Positions 27,857 to 37,722 of a DNA stretch of 64,000 nucleotides are shown here, piece by piece (the stretch's first letter is position 1; the number at the start of each line of letters is the position of its first letter). The stretch is from Rubellimicrobium thermophilum DSM 16684 (GTDB lineage Bacteria; Pseudomonadota; Alphaproteobacteria; Rhodobacterales; Rhodobacteraceae). Under the pieces are notes generated by a model. That model saw only the letters and a list, made by a program, of their open reading frames with translations, was not told where the DNA came from and did no database searches. The stretch lies in NCBI RefSeq assembly GCF_000442315.1, contig NZ_KE557320.1, positions 390,820-454,819 on the forward strand, read 5' to 3'. The position numbers and the translations under genes were made by a program.

Positions 27857-28270
27857 TCATTCGCCTGTCGCGTCGCCGAAACCGTGCATCCGTCTCGCCC
27901 ACTGGAAGGCGACGATCGCGCCCTTGAAGCGCGGCAACAGCCAGAGCGCCATGGCCACGGCCGCCACCGTGAGGATCGTCGCAAGAACCAAGGGTTCGGG
28001 CCGGAACCAGACCCACAGGAGATGCATCAGCACCCCCAGGACATGCCCGACGACCAGGATCGTCAGATAGGCCGGCCCGTCATCGGCACGCTGGGGTGTC
28101 AGATCCTCTCCGCAGGACGGACAGGTGTCGGCGACCTTGAGATAACCATCGAACAGATGGCCCTGTCCGCAGCGCGGGCAACGCCGCAGGAAACCGCGCC
28201 GCAGCGCAGGCCAGGTCTCACGTTCGCCGTTTTCCATCGTCGGGGCAGCCATCGGACAGGGTTCGGACAT
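27857..28270 (-). CDS. DUF983 zinc-ribbon membrane protein
   Basis: A 137-residue protein. The N-terminal half carries two CxxC pairs typical of a zinc ribbon (RRCPRCGQGHLFDGYL and DTCPSCGEDL). Two membrane helices follow (YLTILVVGHVLGVLMHLLW and LATILTVAAVAMALWLLP). DUF983 is widespread in alphaproteobacteria, often near cytochrome oxidase genes, without assigned function. It is convergent with the desaturase, only 15 bases away. Confidence 0.9.
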   Translation of the reverse strand: MSEPCPMAAPTMENGERETWPALRRGFLRRCPRCGQGHLFDGYLKVADTCPSCGEDLTPQRADDGPAYLTILVVGHVLGVLMHLLWVWFRPEPLVLATILTVAAVAMALWLLPRFKGAIVAFQWARRMHGFGDATGE

Positions 28271-28463
28271 CGGAACTCCTCGCGAAGGATCGCGATGGCC
28301 TGATCTGGACCCGCCCGGCGGTTTTGGAAACCCCCTGCGGCCTGTTGCGGCGCCATGTCGCTGCGCCCCGGTCACGAGATCGTGCAGGCGCGACGGAAAG
28401 GCCGGAAGGGGTCGTGTCAGGGCTGTCGGTGACATGATCACCACAGGATGAGAGGTTGGATCC

Positions 28464-29051
28464 ATGCGAAGGACGATGATCACGGCGGCCCTCATGGCCC
28501 TCGGTCTGGGCGGTGCGGCCATGGCCCAGGATGCGCCGGCCGAAACCCCTCTGGCCGATGCGCCCGCCGGCGAGGCGATGGGCCCCATGGCCGGACCGGG
28601 CTGGATGGGCCATCCCGGAGGCCGTCGGGGTTTCGGGCGGGGCGGCCCCTTCGGCCATGGCGATGGATGGGGGCCGGGCGATCTGCCCAACATGGCGCCC
28701 CTGGCCCATGAATTCTACGATACCGATGGCGACGGCCGCATCACGCGCGAGGAGATCGAGGCCCGCAAGGCCCAGCGTTTCGCCGAGGCCGATGCGAACG
28801 GCGATGGCGCCCTGTCGCCCGAGGAGCTGGTCGCGCTCGAGGAGGCGATCCGCCAGGAGATGCGGCTTGCCCGCGCGACGCGGCAGATCGCGCGCATGGA
28901 TGACAACGGCGACGGGCTGCTCCAGGCCGAGGAGCTCGAGGAACGCACTCCCCGGTTGGCGCCGATCTTCGACCGGCTGGATGCGGATGGTGACGGTGCG
29001 CTGACGGTCGAGGAACTGGGTGCCGGTCGTCCCGGCCGGTCCGGCGGCTGA
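28464..29051 (+). CDS. Exported EF-hand protein with four calcium loops
   Basis: A 195-residue protein. The signal peptide is residues 1-21 (MITAALMALGLGGAAMA). A Gly/Pro/Met-rich stretch (about 25-75) is followed by four canonical EF-hand loops: DTDGDGRITREE, DANGDGALSPEE, DDNGDGLLQAEE and DADGDGALTVEE. It would bind calcium in the periplasm. Its stop overlaps the sigma-factor start by one base (TGATG), so it is coupled to the following sigma/anti-sigma/sensor genes. Confidence 0.92.
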   Translation: MRRTMITAALMALGLGGAAMAQDAPAETPLADAPAGEAMGPMAGPGWMGHPGGRRGFGRGGPFGHGDGWGPGDLPNMAPLAHEFYDTDGDGRITREEIEARKAQRFAEADANGDGALSPEELVALEEAIRQEMRLARATRQIARMDDNGDGLLQAEELEERTPRLAPIFDRLDADGDGALTVEELGAGRPGRSGG

Positions 29052-29713
29052 TGGACGGGATCCGGGGCGGGGCTGCCTGCCCCGGATCGCTTCTGGACAG
29101 ACGGGCCCTGATGGGTCAACACGCGCGCGCGATGATCGAAGCGGGGCTCGATGAGGCCGGAGAGGCCGAAGCCATGCTGCTGACCGCTTTTGCGGCCGGC
29201 GATCGCGTGGCAGCCCGCCGCCTGGCCGATCGGCTTGTTCCCCGGGCGCTGTCCCTGGCGTTCCGGATGCTCGCCGACAGGGCCGAGGCCGAGGATGTGA
29301 CGCAGGAGGCGATGATGCGGCTCTGGCGCGCGGCGCCGGACTGGAGAACGGGCGAAGGGCGGGTGTCCACCTGGCTCCACCGTGTCGTGGTCAATCTCTG
29401 CATTGACCGTCTTCGGCGCCGGCGGGAAACGGCGCTTGCGGAGGTGCCGGAGCCCCCGGATCCTGCGACCCCCCCGGCCGAGCGCCTGGATCAGGCGGCA
29501 CGACTGCGGGCCCTGTCCGATGCCCTTGCCGGGCTGCCCGAACGCCAGGCTCAGGCGGTGGCGCTGCGGCATCTGGAGGGCCTGTCGAACCCCGAGATCG
29601 CCGCGATCATGGGGATCGGGGTGGAGGCGGTGGAATCGCTGACGGCACGCGGGCGCCGGGCGCTCGCCGCGGCACTGGCAGGACGCAAGGCGGAGCTGGG
29701 CTATGAAGACTGA
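29051..29713 (+). CDS. ECF RNA polymerase sigma factor
   Basis: Alternative sigma factor of up to 220 residues. Region 2 shows LADRLVPRALSLAFRMLADRAEAEDVTQEAMMRLWR, in the family pattern for core binding and -10 recognition. Region 4 is a clear HTH, LPERQAQAVALRHLEGLSNPEIAAIMGIGVEAVESLTARGRRAL. An internal ATG at 29111 (MGQHARAM) may be the true start. It sits in a tight cassette of EF-hand protein, sigma factor, short membrane protein and periplasmic sensor, which fits a sigma/anti-sigma pair. Confidence 0.9.
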   Translation: MDGIRGGAACPGSLLDRRALMGQHARAMIEAGLDEAGEAEAMLLTAFAAGDRVAARRLADRLVPRALSLAFRMLADRAEAEDVTQEAMMRLWRAAPDWRTGEGRVSTWLHRVVVNLCIDRLRRRRETALAEVPEPPDPATPPAERLDQAARLRALSDALAGLPERQAQAVALRHLEGLSNPEIAAIMGIGVEAVESLTARGRRALAAALAGRKAELGYED

Positions 29714-30050
29714 AGACGGCTGGCTCGAAGAATTCCTGTCCGAGGCGCGCGCGCAGCAGCTCGCGCCGTCGGAGACGCTGATGGCCCGCATCCTCCATGA
29801 TGCGGACAGGGTGCAGCCCGCTTTGCCCCGGACGCCGCAGCCGAGGGCAGAACGCCCCGTCCGACTCTGGTTTCGCGCGCTCGGGGGCTGGGCCGGCTTC
29901 GGAGGGCTGGCTGCTGCTGCCGCCACGGGTTTCTGGATCGGATATCTGCCGCCCGATGTGCTGGCCCCCTATGTTCCCGTTCTGGGTGCGGAGGATGCCT
30001 CATCGCTGGGCCTCGGGCTCGATGATCCGCTTGCCCTTCTGGAGCCATGA
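29703..30050 (+). CDS. Putative anti-sigma factor, single-helix membrane protein
   Basis: A 115-residue protein overlapping the sigma-factor stop by 11 bases. About 55 cytoplasmic residues (helical, DGWLEEFLSEARAQ) are followed by one membrane helix (GGWAGFGGLAAAAATGFWIGYL, about 60-82) and a short acidic periplasmic tail. It has no ZAS zinc motif. Size, topology, overlap and position right after an ECF sigma gene argue for an anti-sigma factor, but this is inference from context. Confidence 0.7.
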   Translation: MKTEDGWLEEFLSEARAQQLAPSETLMARILHDADRVQPALPRTPQPRAERPVRLWFRALGGWAGFGGLAAAAATGFWIGYLPPDVLAPYVPVLGAEDASSLGLGLDDPLALLEP

Positions 30051-30059
30051 GAGGCCACC

Positions 30060-30491
30060 ATGCCGTCCACACGTCTCCTCCGCCTTGCCCTGATTGTCTC
30101 GCTCCTGCTCAATCTGGTTGCGCTGGGCATCTTTGCCGGCTCGGTCATCGGGGGTCGCCCGCCGCCGGGACCGGACGCCGGGCTGGGGCCCCTGGCGGGC
30201 GCGTTCGGCCCCGAGGATCGCCGCGCCCTGCTGCGCGATCTGCGCCAGCGCCGGGACATCCGGCCGCCTGACCGCGCCCTGCGCGAGGCGACGCTGACCA
30301 CCCTGATCGAGGCCCTGCGCAGCGATCCCTTCGATCGCGATCTGGCCCGCGCGGCGATCGAACAGCACGCCGCCCGCATCGAGCAGGCCGAAGCCGCCCT
30401 GCGCGAAGCCTTCATCGAGCGCCTGGCCGCAATGGACCCGGCCGAACGGCAGGCCCTGGCCGAACGGCTCGAATCGGCGCGCCATCGCTGA
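30060..30491 (+). CDS. Periplasmic heavy-metal-sensor family protein (CnrX/RcnX-like)
   Basis: A 143-residue protein. An N-terminal membrane anchor (LRLALIVSLLLNLVALGIFAGS) precedes a periplasmic four-helix-type domain with the Spy/CnrX pattern, including FGPEDRRALLRDLRQRR, REATLTTLIEALRSDPFD and LREAFIERLAAMDPAERQALAERL. CnrX-type proteins sense metals for ECF sigma systems. The usual metal His/Met residues are sparse here, so another signal is possible. It starts 9 bases after the putative anti-sigma gene. Confidence 0.85.
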   Translation: MPSTRLLRLALIVSLLLNLVALGIFAGSVIGGRPPPGPDAGLGPLAGAFGPEDRRALLRDLRQRRDIRPPDRALREATLTTLIEALRSDPFDRDLARAAIEQHAARIEQAEAALREAFIERLAAMDPAERQALAERLESARHR

Positions 30492-30568
30492 CCGCCGGGG
30501 CCGCGGCTGCTGCCTGGCTGCGGCCTTCCATGCGGCCCTCCGGTGACCCCGGCCGGTCTGTCCTGCCC

Positions 30569-31495
30569 CTACACGCCCAGGCACCAGCGCATCACCGCCT
30601 TCTGCGCGTGCAGGCGGTTCTCGGCCTCGTCCCAGATGACCGATTGCGGCCCGTCCATCACGGCGCTGGTCACTTCGTCCTCGCGATGGGCAGGCAGGCA
30701 ATGCATGAACAGGGCGTCGGGCTTGGCCGCGGCCATCAGCCTTTCGTTGACCTGATAGGGACGAAGCTGGTTGTGGCGCCGCTCGCGCGCGCTTTGCGGA
30801 TCATGCATGGAGACCCAGGTATCGGTGACGACCAGATCGGCCCCGGCCACGGCCGCGAAGGGATCGCGCAGGATCTCGACCCGCGACCCCTTCCGGCGTG
30901 CAAAATCCAGCGCCTCGGGATCGGGGTCGAGCGGCTCGGGCCCCGTGAAGGTGATGTCGAATCCGAACTGCCCGGCGGCATGGGCCCAGGAATGGAACAC
31001 GTTGTTCCCGTCTCCGGACCAGACGACCTTGCGTCCGCGGATCGGTCCGCGATGTTCCTCATAGGTCATCACATCGGCCATGATCTGGCAGGGATGGGTG
31101 CGGTTGGTCAGGCCGTTGATGACGGGAACCGTCGCATGTTCGGCCATCTCGTGCAGGACCGCCTCCTCGAAGGTGCGGATCATGATGAGATCCACATAGC
31201 GGCTCATGACGCGGGCGGTATCGGCGATCGTCTCCCCATGGCCAAGCTGCATGTCCGCTCCGGACAGGACCATCGTCTGCCCGCCCATCTGCCGCACGCC
31301 GACATCGAAGCTCACCCGCGTGCGGGTCGAAGGCTTCTCGAAGATCAGGGCCACCATGCGGCCCGCCAGAGGCTGTTCGTCGTCCGGGGCGCCCTTGGGG
31401 GCTCCGTTGCGCGCGGCCTTCATGGCGCGCGCATGATCGATCATCGCCCGCAGATCGGCAGGATCGGTCCGGTGGATATCGAGGAAATGCTTCAT
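30569..31495 (-). CDS. argF: Ornithine carbamoyltransferase
   Basis: Makes citrulline from ornithine and carbamoyl phosphate. The 308-residue protein carries the carbamoyl-phosphate site [12 protein letters not shown] (about residue 53), [19 protein letters not shown] and the ornithine/catalytic motif [10 protein letters not shown] (about 265). It follows argD on the same strand with 73 bases between (argD to argF order), a common alphaproteobacterial arginine operon. Confidence 0.97.
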   Translation of the reverse strand: MKHFLDIHRTDPADLRAMIDHARAMKAARNGAPKGAPDDEQPLAGRMVALIFEKPSTRTRVSFDVGVRQMGGQTMVLSGADMQLGHGETIADTARVMSRYVDLIMIRTFEEAVLHEMAEHATVPVINGLTNRTHPCQIMADVMTYEEHRGPIRGRKVVWSGDGNNVFHSWAHAAGQFGFDITFTGPEPLDPDPEALDFARRKGSRVEILRDPFAAVAGADLVVTDTWVSMHDPQSARERRHNQLRPYQVNERLMAAAKPDALFMHCLPAHREDEVTSAVMDGPQSVIWDEAENRLHAQKAVMRWCLGV

Positions 31496-31568
31496 GGGAA
31501 TCACTGTGGTCGAGAGGCCGGAGGTTTTCCAGCCCCCGGCTGCGGGAGGCCAGGCGACGCTGGCCGGA

Positions 31569-32743
31569 TCAGGCGGGGCGCAGCGAACCGGCCGCGCTGT
31601 CGAGCCGGCGGAGCGCCTCGCCGATCTCCTCATCCGTGATCGTCAGGGCCGGGAGAAGCCGCACCACATTGTCGGCGGCGGGCACGGTCAGGATGCGCGC
31701 GGCATGGCCGGCCTGCACGAAATCTGCCGGCGGCAGGCGCAGCCGCAGGCCCAGCATCAGGCCCGTGCCCCGGACCTCCTCGATCACCCCGGGATGGGAG
31801 GCCGCGAGCCCCTCGAGCCCCTGCCGGAACAGGGCCGCCTTGCGCCGCACCTCGGCCAGAAAGGTTTCGTCCATCGTCTCCAGGACCGCGGCGCCCACGG
31901 CACAGGCCAGCGGATTGCCGCCATAGGTCGATCCATGGCTGCCCACCGTCATCGCTGCGGCGGCGGCCTCGGTCGCCAGGACGGCGCCAAGCGGAAAACC
32001 TCCGCCGATGCCCTTGGCCACCATCATGATGTCGGGCACGATCCCCGCCCATTCATGGGCGAACAGCCGCCCCGTCCGACCCATCCCGCACTGCACCTCG
32101 TCGAGGATCATCAGCACGCCCGTTTCATCGCAGAGATCGCGCAGGCGCCTGAGAAAGGCATCGGGCAGGGGACGGATCCCGCCTTCGCCCTGCACGGGCT
32201 CGATGATCACGGCACCGACATCCGGCTCGCGCATCACCCTGTCCAGCGCGTCCCAGTCCCCCCAGGGAAGCTGGGTGAAACCCGGCAGCAGCGGCGCGAA
32301 TCCCTTCGTCATCTTCTCGGAGCCGGCGGCGGCGATGGCGGCGGAGGAACGGCCGTGAAAGGCCCCTTCGAAGGCGAGGATGCGCGTGCGCTCGGGCTGT
32401 CCGGCCGCGTGCCAGTGACGGCGCGCCATCTTGACGGCCAGCTCCATCGCCTCGGTGCCCGAGTTGGTGAAGAAGACCGTATCGGCAAAGGTCCGCTCCA
32501 CGAGCATGGCCGCCAGCCGCTCCTGCTCGGGGACGCGATAGAGGTTCGAGACATGCCAGAGCCGCTGCGCCTGCTCCGTCAGCGTCTTGACCAGGCGGGA
32601 TGGGCATGGCCCAGGGCATTCACGGCGATCCCGGCTGCAAGGTCGAGGTGGCGCGTGCCGTCCTCGGCGATGAGCCAGGACCCTTCGCCCCGGACGAAGG
32701 CAAGGGATGCACGGTTGTAGGTGGGCAGCAGGACAGGAATCAT
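31569..32743 (-). CDS. argD: Acetylornithine aminotransferase (frameshift)
   Basis: PLP-dependent transaminase of arginine (and often lysine) synthesis; corrected length 391 residues. It opens [49 protein letters not shown], the PLP aspartate in [18 protein letters not shown] LDEVQCG, and the Schiff-base Lys in [14 protein letters not shown] are present. One G is missing at 32594-32595, breaking HAHPA from [10 protein letters not shown] about 50 residues in. Reading the intact frame alone gives a false N-terminus. It is upstream of argF. Confidence 0.94.
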
Positions 32744-32903
32744 CAGACAGAGCCGGAAGCATGAAGGCCCCGCATGGGGGGCGGATGGGAACGAACGGCG
32801 GACGGCCCCGCCGTTGCGGCAGGGCAGGGGCGTCAGCGTCGTCGGTTCAGTCCCGGTGCCATGGGCATCGCGTAGCGCGGGCCCGGGCGGGGTGCAAGCG
32901 GTC

Positions 32904-33341
32904 TCACGCCTCGATCCAGATCGTCACCGGCCCGTCATTGACCAGGGAGACCTTCATGTCCGCCCCGAAGCGGCCGCGCTGAACCGGGATGCCTTCGGCG
33001 GCCAGGGCGTCGGCGAAGGCCAGATAGAGCCGTTCGCCTTCGGCCGGAGGGGCGGCCGTGGAAAAGCCGGGCCGATTCCCGCGCGAGGTGTCTGCCGCCA
33101 GGGTGAACTGCGACACGACAAGAGCTGCCCCGCCCGTATCACGCAGCGAGCGGTTCATCTTGCCGGCCTCATCGCGGAAGATGCGCAGCCGGGCGATTCT
33201 GCCCGCCAGCAGGGCGGGTCTGGTGTCGTCATCCCCCTGCATCGCACAGACCAGGACCAGAAGCCCCGGACCGATGGCTGCGATCGTCTCGCCATCCACG
33301 CGGACGGCCGCCTCCGAGACACGCTGGACCAGTGCTCTCAC
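32904..33341 (-). CDS. dtd: D-aminoacyl-tRNA deacylase
   Basis: Removes D-amino acids (and glycine from tRNA-Ala) from mischarged tRNA. It has 145 residues. The two family motifs [17 protein letters not shown] (about 78-94) and the cross-subunit NDGPVTI (about 133) are intact. The start [13 protein letters not shown] is standard. Its ATG overlaps the stop of the sugar-kinase gene (ATGA). Confidence 0.96.
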   Translation of the reverse strand: MRALVQRVSEAAVRVDGETIAAIGPGLLVLVCAMQGDDDTRPALLAGRIARLRIFRDEAGKMNRSLRDTGGAALVVSQFTLAADTSRGNRPGFSTAAPPAEGERLYLAFADALAAEGIPVQRGRFGADMKVSLVNDGPVTIWIEA

Positions 33342-34258
33342 AGCTCGTGGCTCCAGGGCGGATTGGCGCCGGGGCGACTCACGGTGACGGCGGCCGCCCG
33401 GACGCCAAGCTCCACCGCTTCCTGCAGGGCCGCCTCATCCAGGGAGCGCAGCGCCTCCTTCGACAGGCGCCCCTGACGCCAGAGCGCGACCAGCAGGCCG
33501 GCATTGAAGGTGTCCCCTGCGCCGACCGTGTCCGCGACATTCACCTTCGGGGCGGCGACATGCCGATGTCCCGCGGCGGTGTGGGCCGTCGCACCCTTTG
33601 CGCCTTCGGTGACGCAGACGAGCGCCGGCCCGCGGGCCAGAAGCCCCCGGGCAAGGTCATGGGTGTCCCCCGGTCCCATGAGCCAGTGCAGATCCTCGTC
33701 CGAGACCTTCACGATGTCGGCCGCTGCGATCATCCGCCCGAGGCGCCCGCGATAGGCGGCCTCGTCGGTGACAAAGCCGGGGCGGATATTGGGGTCGAGC
33801 ATCGTCACGCGCTGCCCCGCTTCGCGGGCCTGCAGCGCCTCATAGGCCGAACCGCAAGGTTCGCCGACAAGCGAGATGCCGCCGAAGAACAGCGCGCCGA
33901 CATCCGCCGGAATTGGCGGCAGATCCTCAGCCGAGAGCATCCGGCCGGCGGTGTTCTCGTCGTAGAAGGTGTAGGTCGCATGTCCGTCGCGCAGGCGCAC
34001 GAAGGCCAGCGTCGTCGGCCGCGCGCTCACGACCGACAGCGAACTGTCCACATGGGATTGTGCCAGCCTCTCGCGCAGCACATCGCCGAACAGGTCCGAG
34101 GACAGGCCGGAGAAGAAACCCGCCGGCGCCCCGAGGCGCCCGACGGCGACGGCGGTGTTGAACACCGCGCCTCCGGCATGGGGGGCGAAGGCATCTTCGC
34201 CCTGCACCGTGACACGCGGGAGCATGTCGATCAGGGCTTCGCCGCAGCACAGGATCAT
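33338..34258 (-). CDS. PfkB-family carbohydrate kinase, fructokinase-like
   Basis: Ribokinase-fold sugar kinase with 306 residues. The N-terminus [15 protein letters not shown] is typical of fructokinases. The signature-2 motif [14 protein letters not shown] near residue 250 has the catalytic Asp, and [11 protein letters not shown] and [10 protein letters not shown] line the sugar and nucleotide sites. The sugar (fructose or 2-keto-3-deoxygluconate) is not proven. It lies 7 bases after the zinc-ribbon gene and overlaps dtd, so it is co-transcribed with both. Confidence 0.88.
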   Translation of the reverse strand: MILCCGEALIDMLPRVTVQGEDAFAPHAGGAVFNTAVAVGRLGAPAGFFSGLSSDLFGDVLRERLAQSHVDSSLSVVSARPTTLAFVRLRDGHATYTFYDENTAGRMLSAEDLPPIPADVGALFFGGISLVGEPCGSAYEALQAREAGQRVTMLDPNIRPGFVTDEAAYRGRLGRMIAAADIVKVSDEDLHWLMGPGDTHDLARGLLARGPALVCVTEGAKGATAHTAAGHRHVAAPKVNVADTVGAGDTFNAGLLVALWRQGRLSKEALRSLDEAALQEAVELGVRAAAVTVSRPGANPPWSHEL

Positions 34259-34265
34259 GAGCACC

Positions 34266-35378
34266 TCATGGTGAGATATAACCGTTTTCGACACCCCACT
34301 GGTAACCCCAGCCGGCAAGACCGGCGAGAAGCAGTGCCGCCAGGATGGCAAGGGCAATCTTCCATCCGGACCAGGGCCGTTCGCCCTGCACCTTGCCTGT
34401 CTGGCCGTTGACGACAAAGCGGAAGCTGCGGTTCCGGTAGCGATAGGCGGCCATCCAGACCGGCAGGAGGACATGCTTGAAGGTCACATCGCGGATCTCG
34501 GTTGCCTTCTCGGTGATCCGCTGATGATCGCCCCCGATGTCGTGGCGGATGTCCTGTTCGATCACCCGGTCCATCTTCTCGCGCGCGATGACGAAACCTT
34601 CGCGCAGTCCCAGCTGGTAGCCTTCGGCCAGAAAGCCCGAGAGGTAATCGGGACGATAGGGGCGCAGCGCCGTCAGGTCCCACGGTTCGAGCGCATCGGT
34701 ATGCGCCCGCGGCAGACCCTGCGAGGCAAGCACGAGGACATCGTCGAAGGCCCGTGCCACGCGGCCGCGCACCGCGCGCCAGCGGATGCGGATCTCGGTC
34801 ACGGTGGTGGGCTTGCCGTTTCGGATCACCATGCGCGAGACGGTGTAGTTGTCGCCCCGCTGTCCCCGATAGGCCGTCTCGGTAGCGGCATCGAAGGTCC
34901 AGTAGGGAACATAGATGCCGGTCATGCGCCGTTCCGCGCGCGCATAGTCCTTCAGTCCGCCCGGCGCGAACCAGAGCTGGCCCAGCCACTCCCTCATCGC
35001 CCTGAGGGCCTGCGCCTCATCGAGGACGAAGGGGATGATCGCCGCCGGCCGGATATGCCGGTGGGTGCCGGCATGGGCTGCGACCAGCGGTGTGGCGCAG
35101 AAGGGGCAGGTCGTTGCCTGCACGCCTTCGGGGAATTCGGTCTGCGCGCCGCAGTTCGGACAGGCAAGGATGCGCGTCTCCTCGTGATCGGCCGCTTCCT
35201 CCATCCGGGCGAGGGTGGAGACGAAATCGATCTCGCGGAGCGCGTTCCGCCGTTCCGCGGCATCGCCTTCGGGGATGGTCTGTTCCTGCCCGCAATAGGG
35301 GCAGGTCAGGGTCGTCTGGCCGGGGGTGAAGAGGAGCTGGGCTCCGCAACTCTCGCAGGGAAAGCGGTGGTCCGACAT
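34266..35378 (-). CDS. TFIIB-type zinc-ribbon membrane protein (YdjG-like)
   Basis: A 370-residue protein. Two zinc ribbons open it: CESCGAQLLF with CPYCGQEQ (about 8-35), and CPNCGAQTEF with CPFCATPL (about 75-100). A large soluble domain follows with PYWTFDAATETAYRGQRGDNY. A single C-terminal membrane helix (IALAILAALLLAGLAGWGY) places the bulk in the cytoplasm. It matches what databases often mislabel as primosomal protein N'. The Bacillus YdjG analogue works with an SPFH protein (YdjI) and a PspA-type protein in envelope stress. Here the SPFH gene is directly upstream, without PspA. Confidence 0.8.
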   Translation of the reverse strand: MSDHRFPCESCGAQLLFTPGQTTLTCPYCGQEQTIPEGDAAERRNALREIDFVSTLARMEEAADHEETRILACPNCGAQTEFPEGVQATTCPFCATPLVAAHAGTHRHIRPAAIIPFVLDEAQALRAMREWLGQLWFAPGGLKDYARAERRMTGIYVPYWTFDAATETAYRGQRGDNYTVSRMVIRNGKPTTVTEIRIRWRAVRGRVARAFDDVLVLASQGLPRAHTDALEPWDLTALRPYRPDYLSGFLAEGYQLGLREGFVIAREKMDRVIEQDIRHDIGGDHQRITEKATEIRDVTFKHVLLPVWMAAYRYRNRSFRFVVNGQTGKVQGERPWSGWKIALAILAALLLAGLAGWGYQWGVENGYISP

Positions 35379-35481
35379 TCTGTCCCTTGGCTTTCCCCCC
35401 TGACACGAGCCGAGTTATGAGCGACCGGCGCGCCTCTCGCAATGGGCAGGCCGGATCGACCGATCGGCCAGCGGTCGCGGA

Positions 35482-36609
35482 TCAGGCCGCCGGGGGCGGA
35501 GGCGGGACCGCCGCGAAAAGGGTGGCAAGCGCAGGGATCTCTCCTGCGCGCTTCCAGCCGTCCTGTCCCGGTGTCCAGACATGCGTCTGCCGCGTCAGGG
35601 TGCCATCCTGCACCATGCGCATCAGCTCGCCCTGGCCGAAGGGGCCTCTGGTGGCCCCATTCTCCGCGATGTGCCACTGCGTGTCGACCGACGGGGGCAG
35701 AGGAGGCGGCGAAGGAGGCGGAACTGCCTGCCGTGTCTCCTGCGTGGCCGAGGGAGCCGCACCCCAGGGACCGGCGCCCGTCGCCATGCCGATCCCCATC
35801 CCCATGCCGAGGCCCGCCCCCATGCCGCCGCCGGGATTGGCGGCGGCGGCCGTCATGGCCTCGGCGGCGGAATACTGCTGGTATTTCGACAGATCGCCCA
35901 CGATTCCCATCGAGGTCCGCTTGTCCAGCGCCCGTTCGACCGCCTCGGGAAGAGAGATGTTCTCGATGTAGAATTCCGGGATGGACAGGCCGTATTGCGC
36001 GACTGTCGGCGCGATGGCATCGGCCACGATCCGGCCCAGATCCTTTGTGTTCGCGGCCATGTCGAGCACCGGGATCCCCGATCCGGCCAGCACGCGCGAG
36101 GCCTCCTGCACGACGATGTTGCGGATCTGGTCCGAGACATCGGCCGTCGTGAACTCGCCCGAGGTGCCGACGATCTCCCTGACGAACAGACCCGGATCGG
36201 TCACACGCATCGCATAGGTGCCGAAGGCGCGCAGACGCACGGGGCCGAATTCCGGGTCGCGCGTCGTGACCGGGTTCATCGTGCCCCATTTGAGATTGGT
36301 GAAACGCGTCGTGTTGACGAAATAGATCTCCGACTTGAAGGGCGACTGGAAGCCGTGGCTCCAGTGCTGGAGGCTCGTCATGATCGGCATGTTGTTCGTC
36401 TCGAGCCGGTAGAGCCCCGGCCCGAAGACATCGGCAAGCTGCCCCTCATGGACAAAGACGGCGGCCTGCCCCTCCCGCACGGTCAGCTTGGCGCCATACT
36501 TGATCTCATGCCCGTGGCGTTCGAAGCGCCAGACCATCCGGTCCCGGCTGTCCTCGGTCCAGGCGATGACGTCGATGAACTGGCCGGAAAGGAAATCGAA
36601 GATGGGCAT
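35482..36609 (-). CDS. SPFH-domain protein with C-terminal GYF_2 domain (YdjI-like)
   Basis: A 375-residue protein. The SPFH (stomatin/prohibitin/flotillin) core runs from about residue 15 to 265 (KLTVREGQAAVFVHEGQLADVFGPG and VRLRAFGTYAMRVTDPGLF). A Gly/Met/Ala-rich hinge (GMGAGLGMGMGIG) and Pro run follow, then a GYF_2 domain (about 315-365: WHIAENGATRGPFGQGELM with W-T-PGQDGWKRA). There is no membrane helix; membrane contact would come through the SPFH fold. The GYF_2 domain suggests binding of proline-rich partners. The zinc-ribbon gene follows after 103 bases, and the DUF2927 gene precedes it by 92. Confidence 0.88.
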   Translation of the reverse strand: MPIFDFLSGQFIDVIAWTEDSRDRMVWRFERHGHEIKYGAKLTVREGQAAVFVHEGQLADVFGPGLYRLETNNMPIMTSLQHWSHGFQSPFKSEIYFVNTTRFTNLKWGTMNPVTTRDPEFGPVRLRAFGTYAMRVTDPGLFVREIVGTSGEFTTADVSDQIRNIVVQEASRVLAGSGIPVLDMAANTKDLGRIVADAIAPTVAQYGLSIPEFYIENISLPEAVERALDKRTSMGIVGDLSKYQQYSAAEAMTAAAANPGGGMGAGLGMGMGIGMATGAGPWGAAPSATQETRQAVPPPSPPPLPPSVDTQWHIAENGATRGPFGQGELMRMVQDGTLTRQTHVWTPGQDGWKRAGEIPALATLFAAVPPPPPAA

Positions 36610-36701
36610 GTCGCCGCTCCGTCCTGTGCGCGATGCCGGGGCGGCGGCCCCGGACGCTGGATGATCTCATATAGGAGTAGGCCCTGCGCGACGCCAAGGG
36701 T

Positions 36702-37715
36702 TCAGCTCGGACCGGGGCCTATCAGTTCGGTGGCAATGCGTTTCACGATCGGTTCGGCTTCCTCTAGGGTCATGCCGGAACGCAGCCGCCGGTCGTAGAG
36801 GATGCGCAGGAGAAGCTCGTCATGCCGGGTGAGCAGGGCGAATTCCTCGTCGTCGTTGAAGATGGACGGACGCGCATAGGGACTGTCATTGGCCAGCCCC
36901 ATGCCCTGGGCCAGCTCTTCATGGATGCAGGCCGTTCGCAGCAGGCTGGGATGCTCGGCGCGGATCAGGGCGACCGCCTTTCCATAGCCCGTCTGCCCTG
37001 CCTCTCCGAAGGCGATGACAAGGCACAGCGTCGAACGCGGCAGGTTCGTGAAGGCGCGCACCGAACTGTCGGCGATGCCGGGAACGAGGCTGCGCAGCTG
37101 CGGTCCGAAGGCACGGCGCTCATCTTCGGACAGGATCGCGACATGGAAATTGCCCCCGCTTTCGACCAGGGTGATCGGCACGCCGGTCAGCCGCGAAAGC
37201 CTTGCGGCATAGGCGGCAATGCTGCTGCGGTCGCGCGCGGCCTGTTCGGGAGAGACCGAAGCGCCGAACAGGATCTGCATGAGGATCGGCTGTTCCCAGC
37301 GGCGGAGAGGCGATTGCCGCGCCTGCGCGACCATCGTGCCGGCATTGCCTTCGCTGTATTCGTCAAAGAAGGCGATACGCAGGAAATTGCGTGCCAGCAT
37401 CGTGTCGGTAAAGGGGGTGTCCGCCCCGCCTCCATCCCCCCGCAGCAGACCCTGCCTCAGCAGATCGGCCTGAAGCCGCCGGTAATAGAGCGCCAGTGCA
37501 TTGCTCTGCTCCGATGGAACGGCGGGCGATGCCGAGGGCGCAGGGGGCACGCTGGACCGGGGAGGCGAAGCAGGCGGGGCCGGCGGATCCGCCTCCTCTT
37601 CGGGGGCGGGGGGCGTGGGTGCAGGCGGCGGATCCTCTCCGCAGCCCGACAGGAGCAGGAGGGCCGCCAGAAGGGCGGTCAGGGCATGGGCGTGTCGCAA
37701 GATCCCTCCCGTCAC
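36702..37715 (-). CDS. DUF2927 lipoprotein
   Basis: About 337 residues. The N-terminus carries a lipoprotein signal, ALLAALLLLSGCGED, with the lipobox cysteine in LSGC. A Pro/Ala-rich spacer precedes the DUF2927 domain (NALALYYRRLQADLLRQGLLR through TNLPRSTLCLVIAFG and IHEELAQGMGLANDS). The C-terminal HEELAQGMGL resembles a metalloprotease HExxxxxxxG zinc motif, and DUF2927 proteins share this pattern, but activity is unproven. I use the GTG at 37715, 7 bases after the TelA stop; the exact start is uncertain. Confidence 0.8.
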   Translation of the reverse strand: MTGGILRHAHALTALLAALLLLSGCGEDPPPAPTPPAPEEEADPPAPPASPPRSSVPPAPSASPAVPSEQSNALALYYRRLQADLLRQGLLRGDGGGADTPFTDTMLARNFLRIAFFDEYSEGNAGTMVAQARQSPLRRWEQPILMQILFGASVSPEQAARDRSSIAAYAARLSRLTGVPITLVESGGNFHVAILSEDERRAFGPQLRSLVPGIADSSVRAFTNLPRSTLCLVIAFGEAGQTGYGKAVALIRAEHPSLLRTACIHEELAQGMGLANDSPYARPSIFNDDEEFALLTRHDELLLRILYDRRLRSGMTLEEAEPIVKRIATELIGPGPS

Positions 37716-37722
37716 GTCGGCA

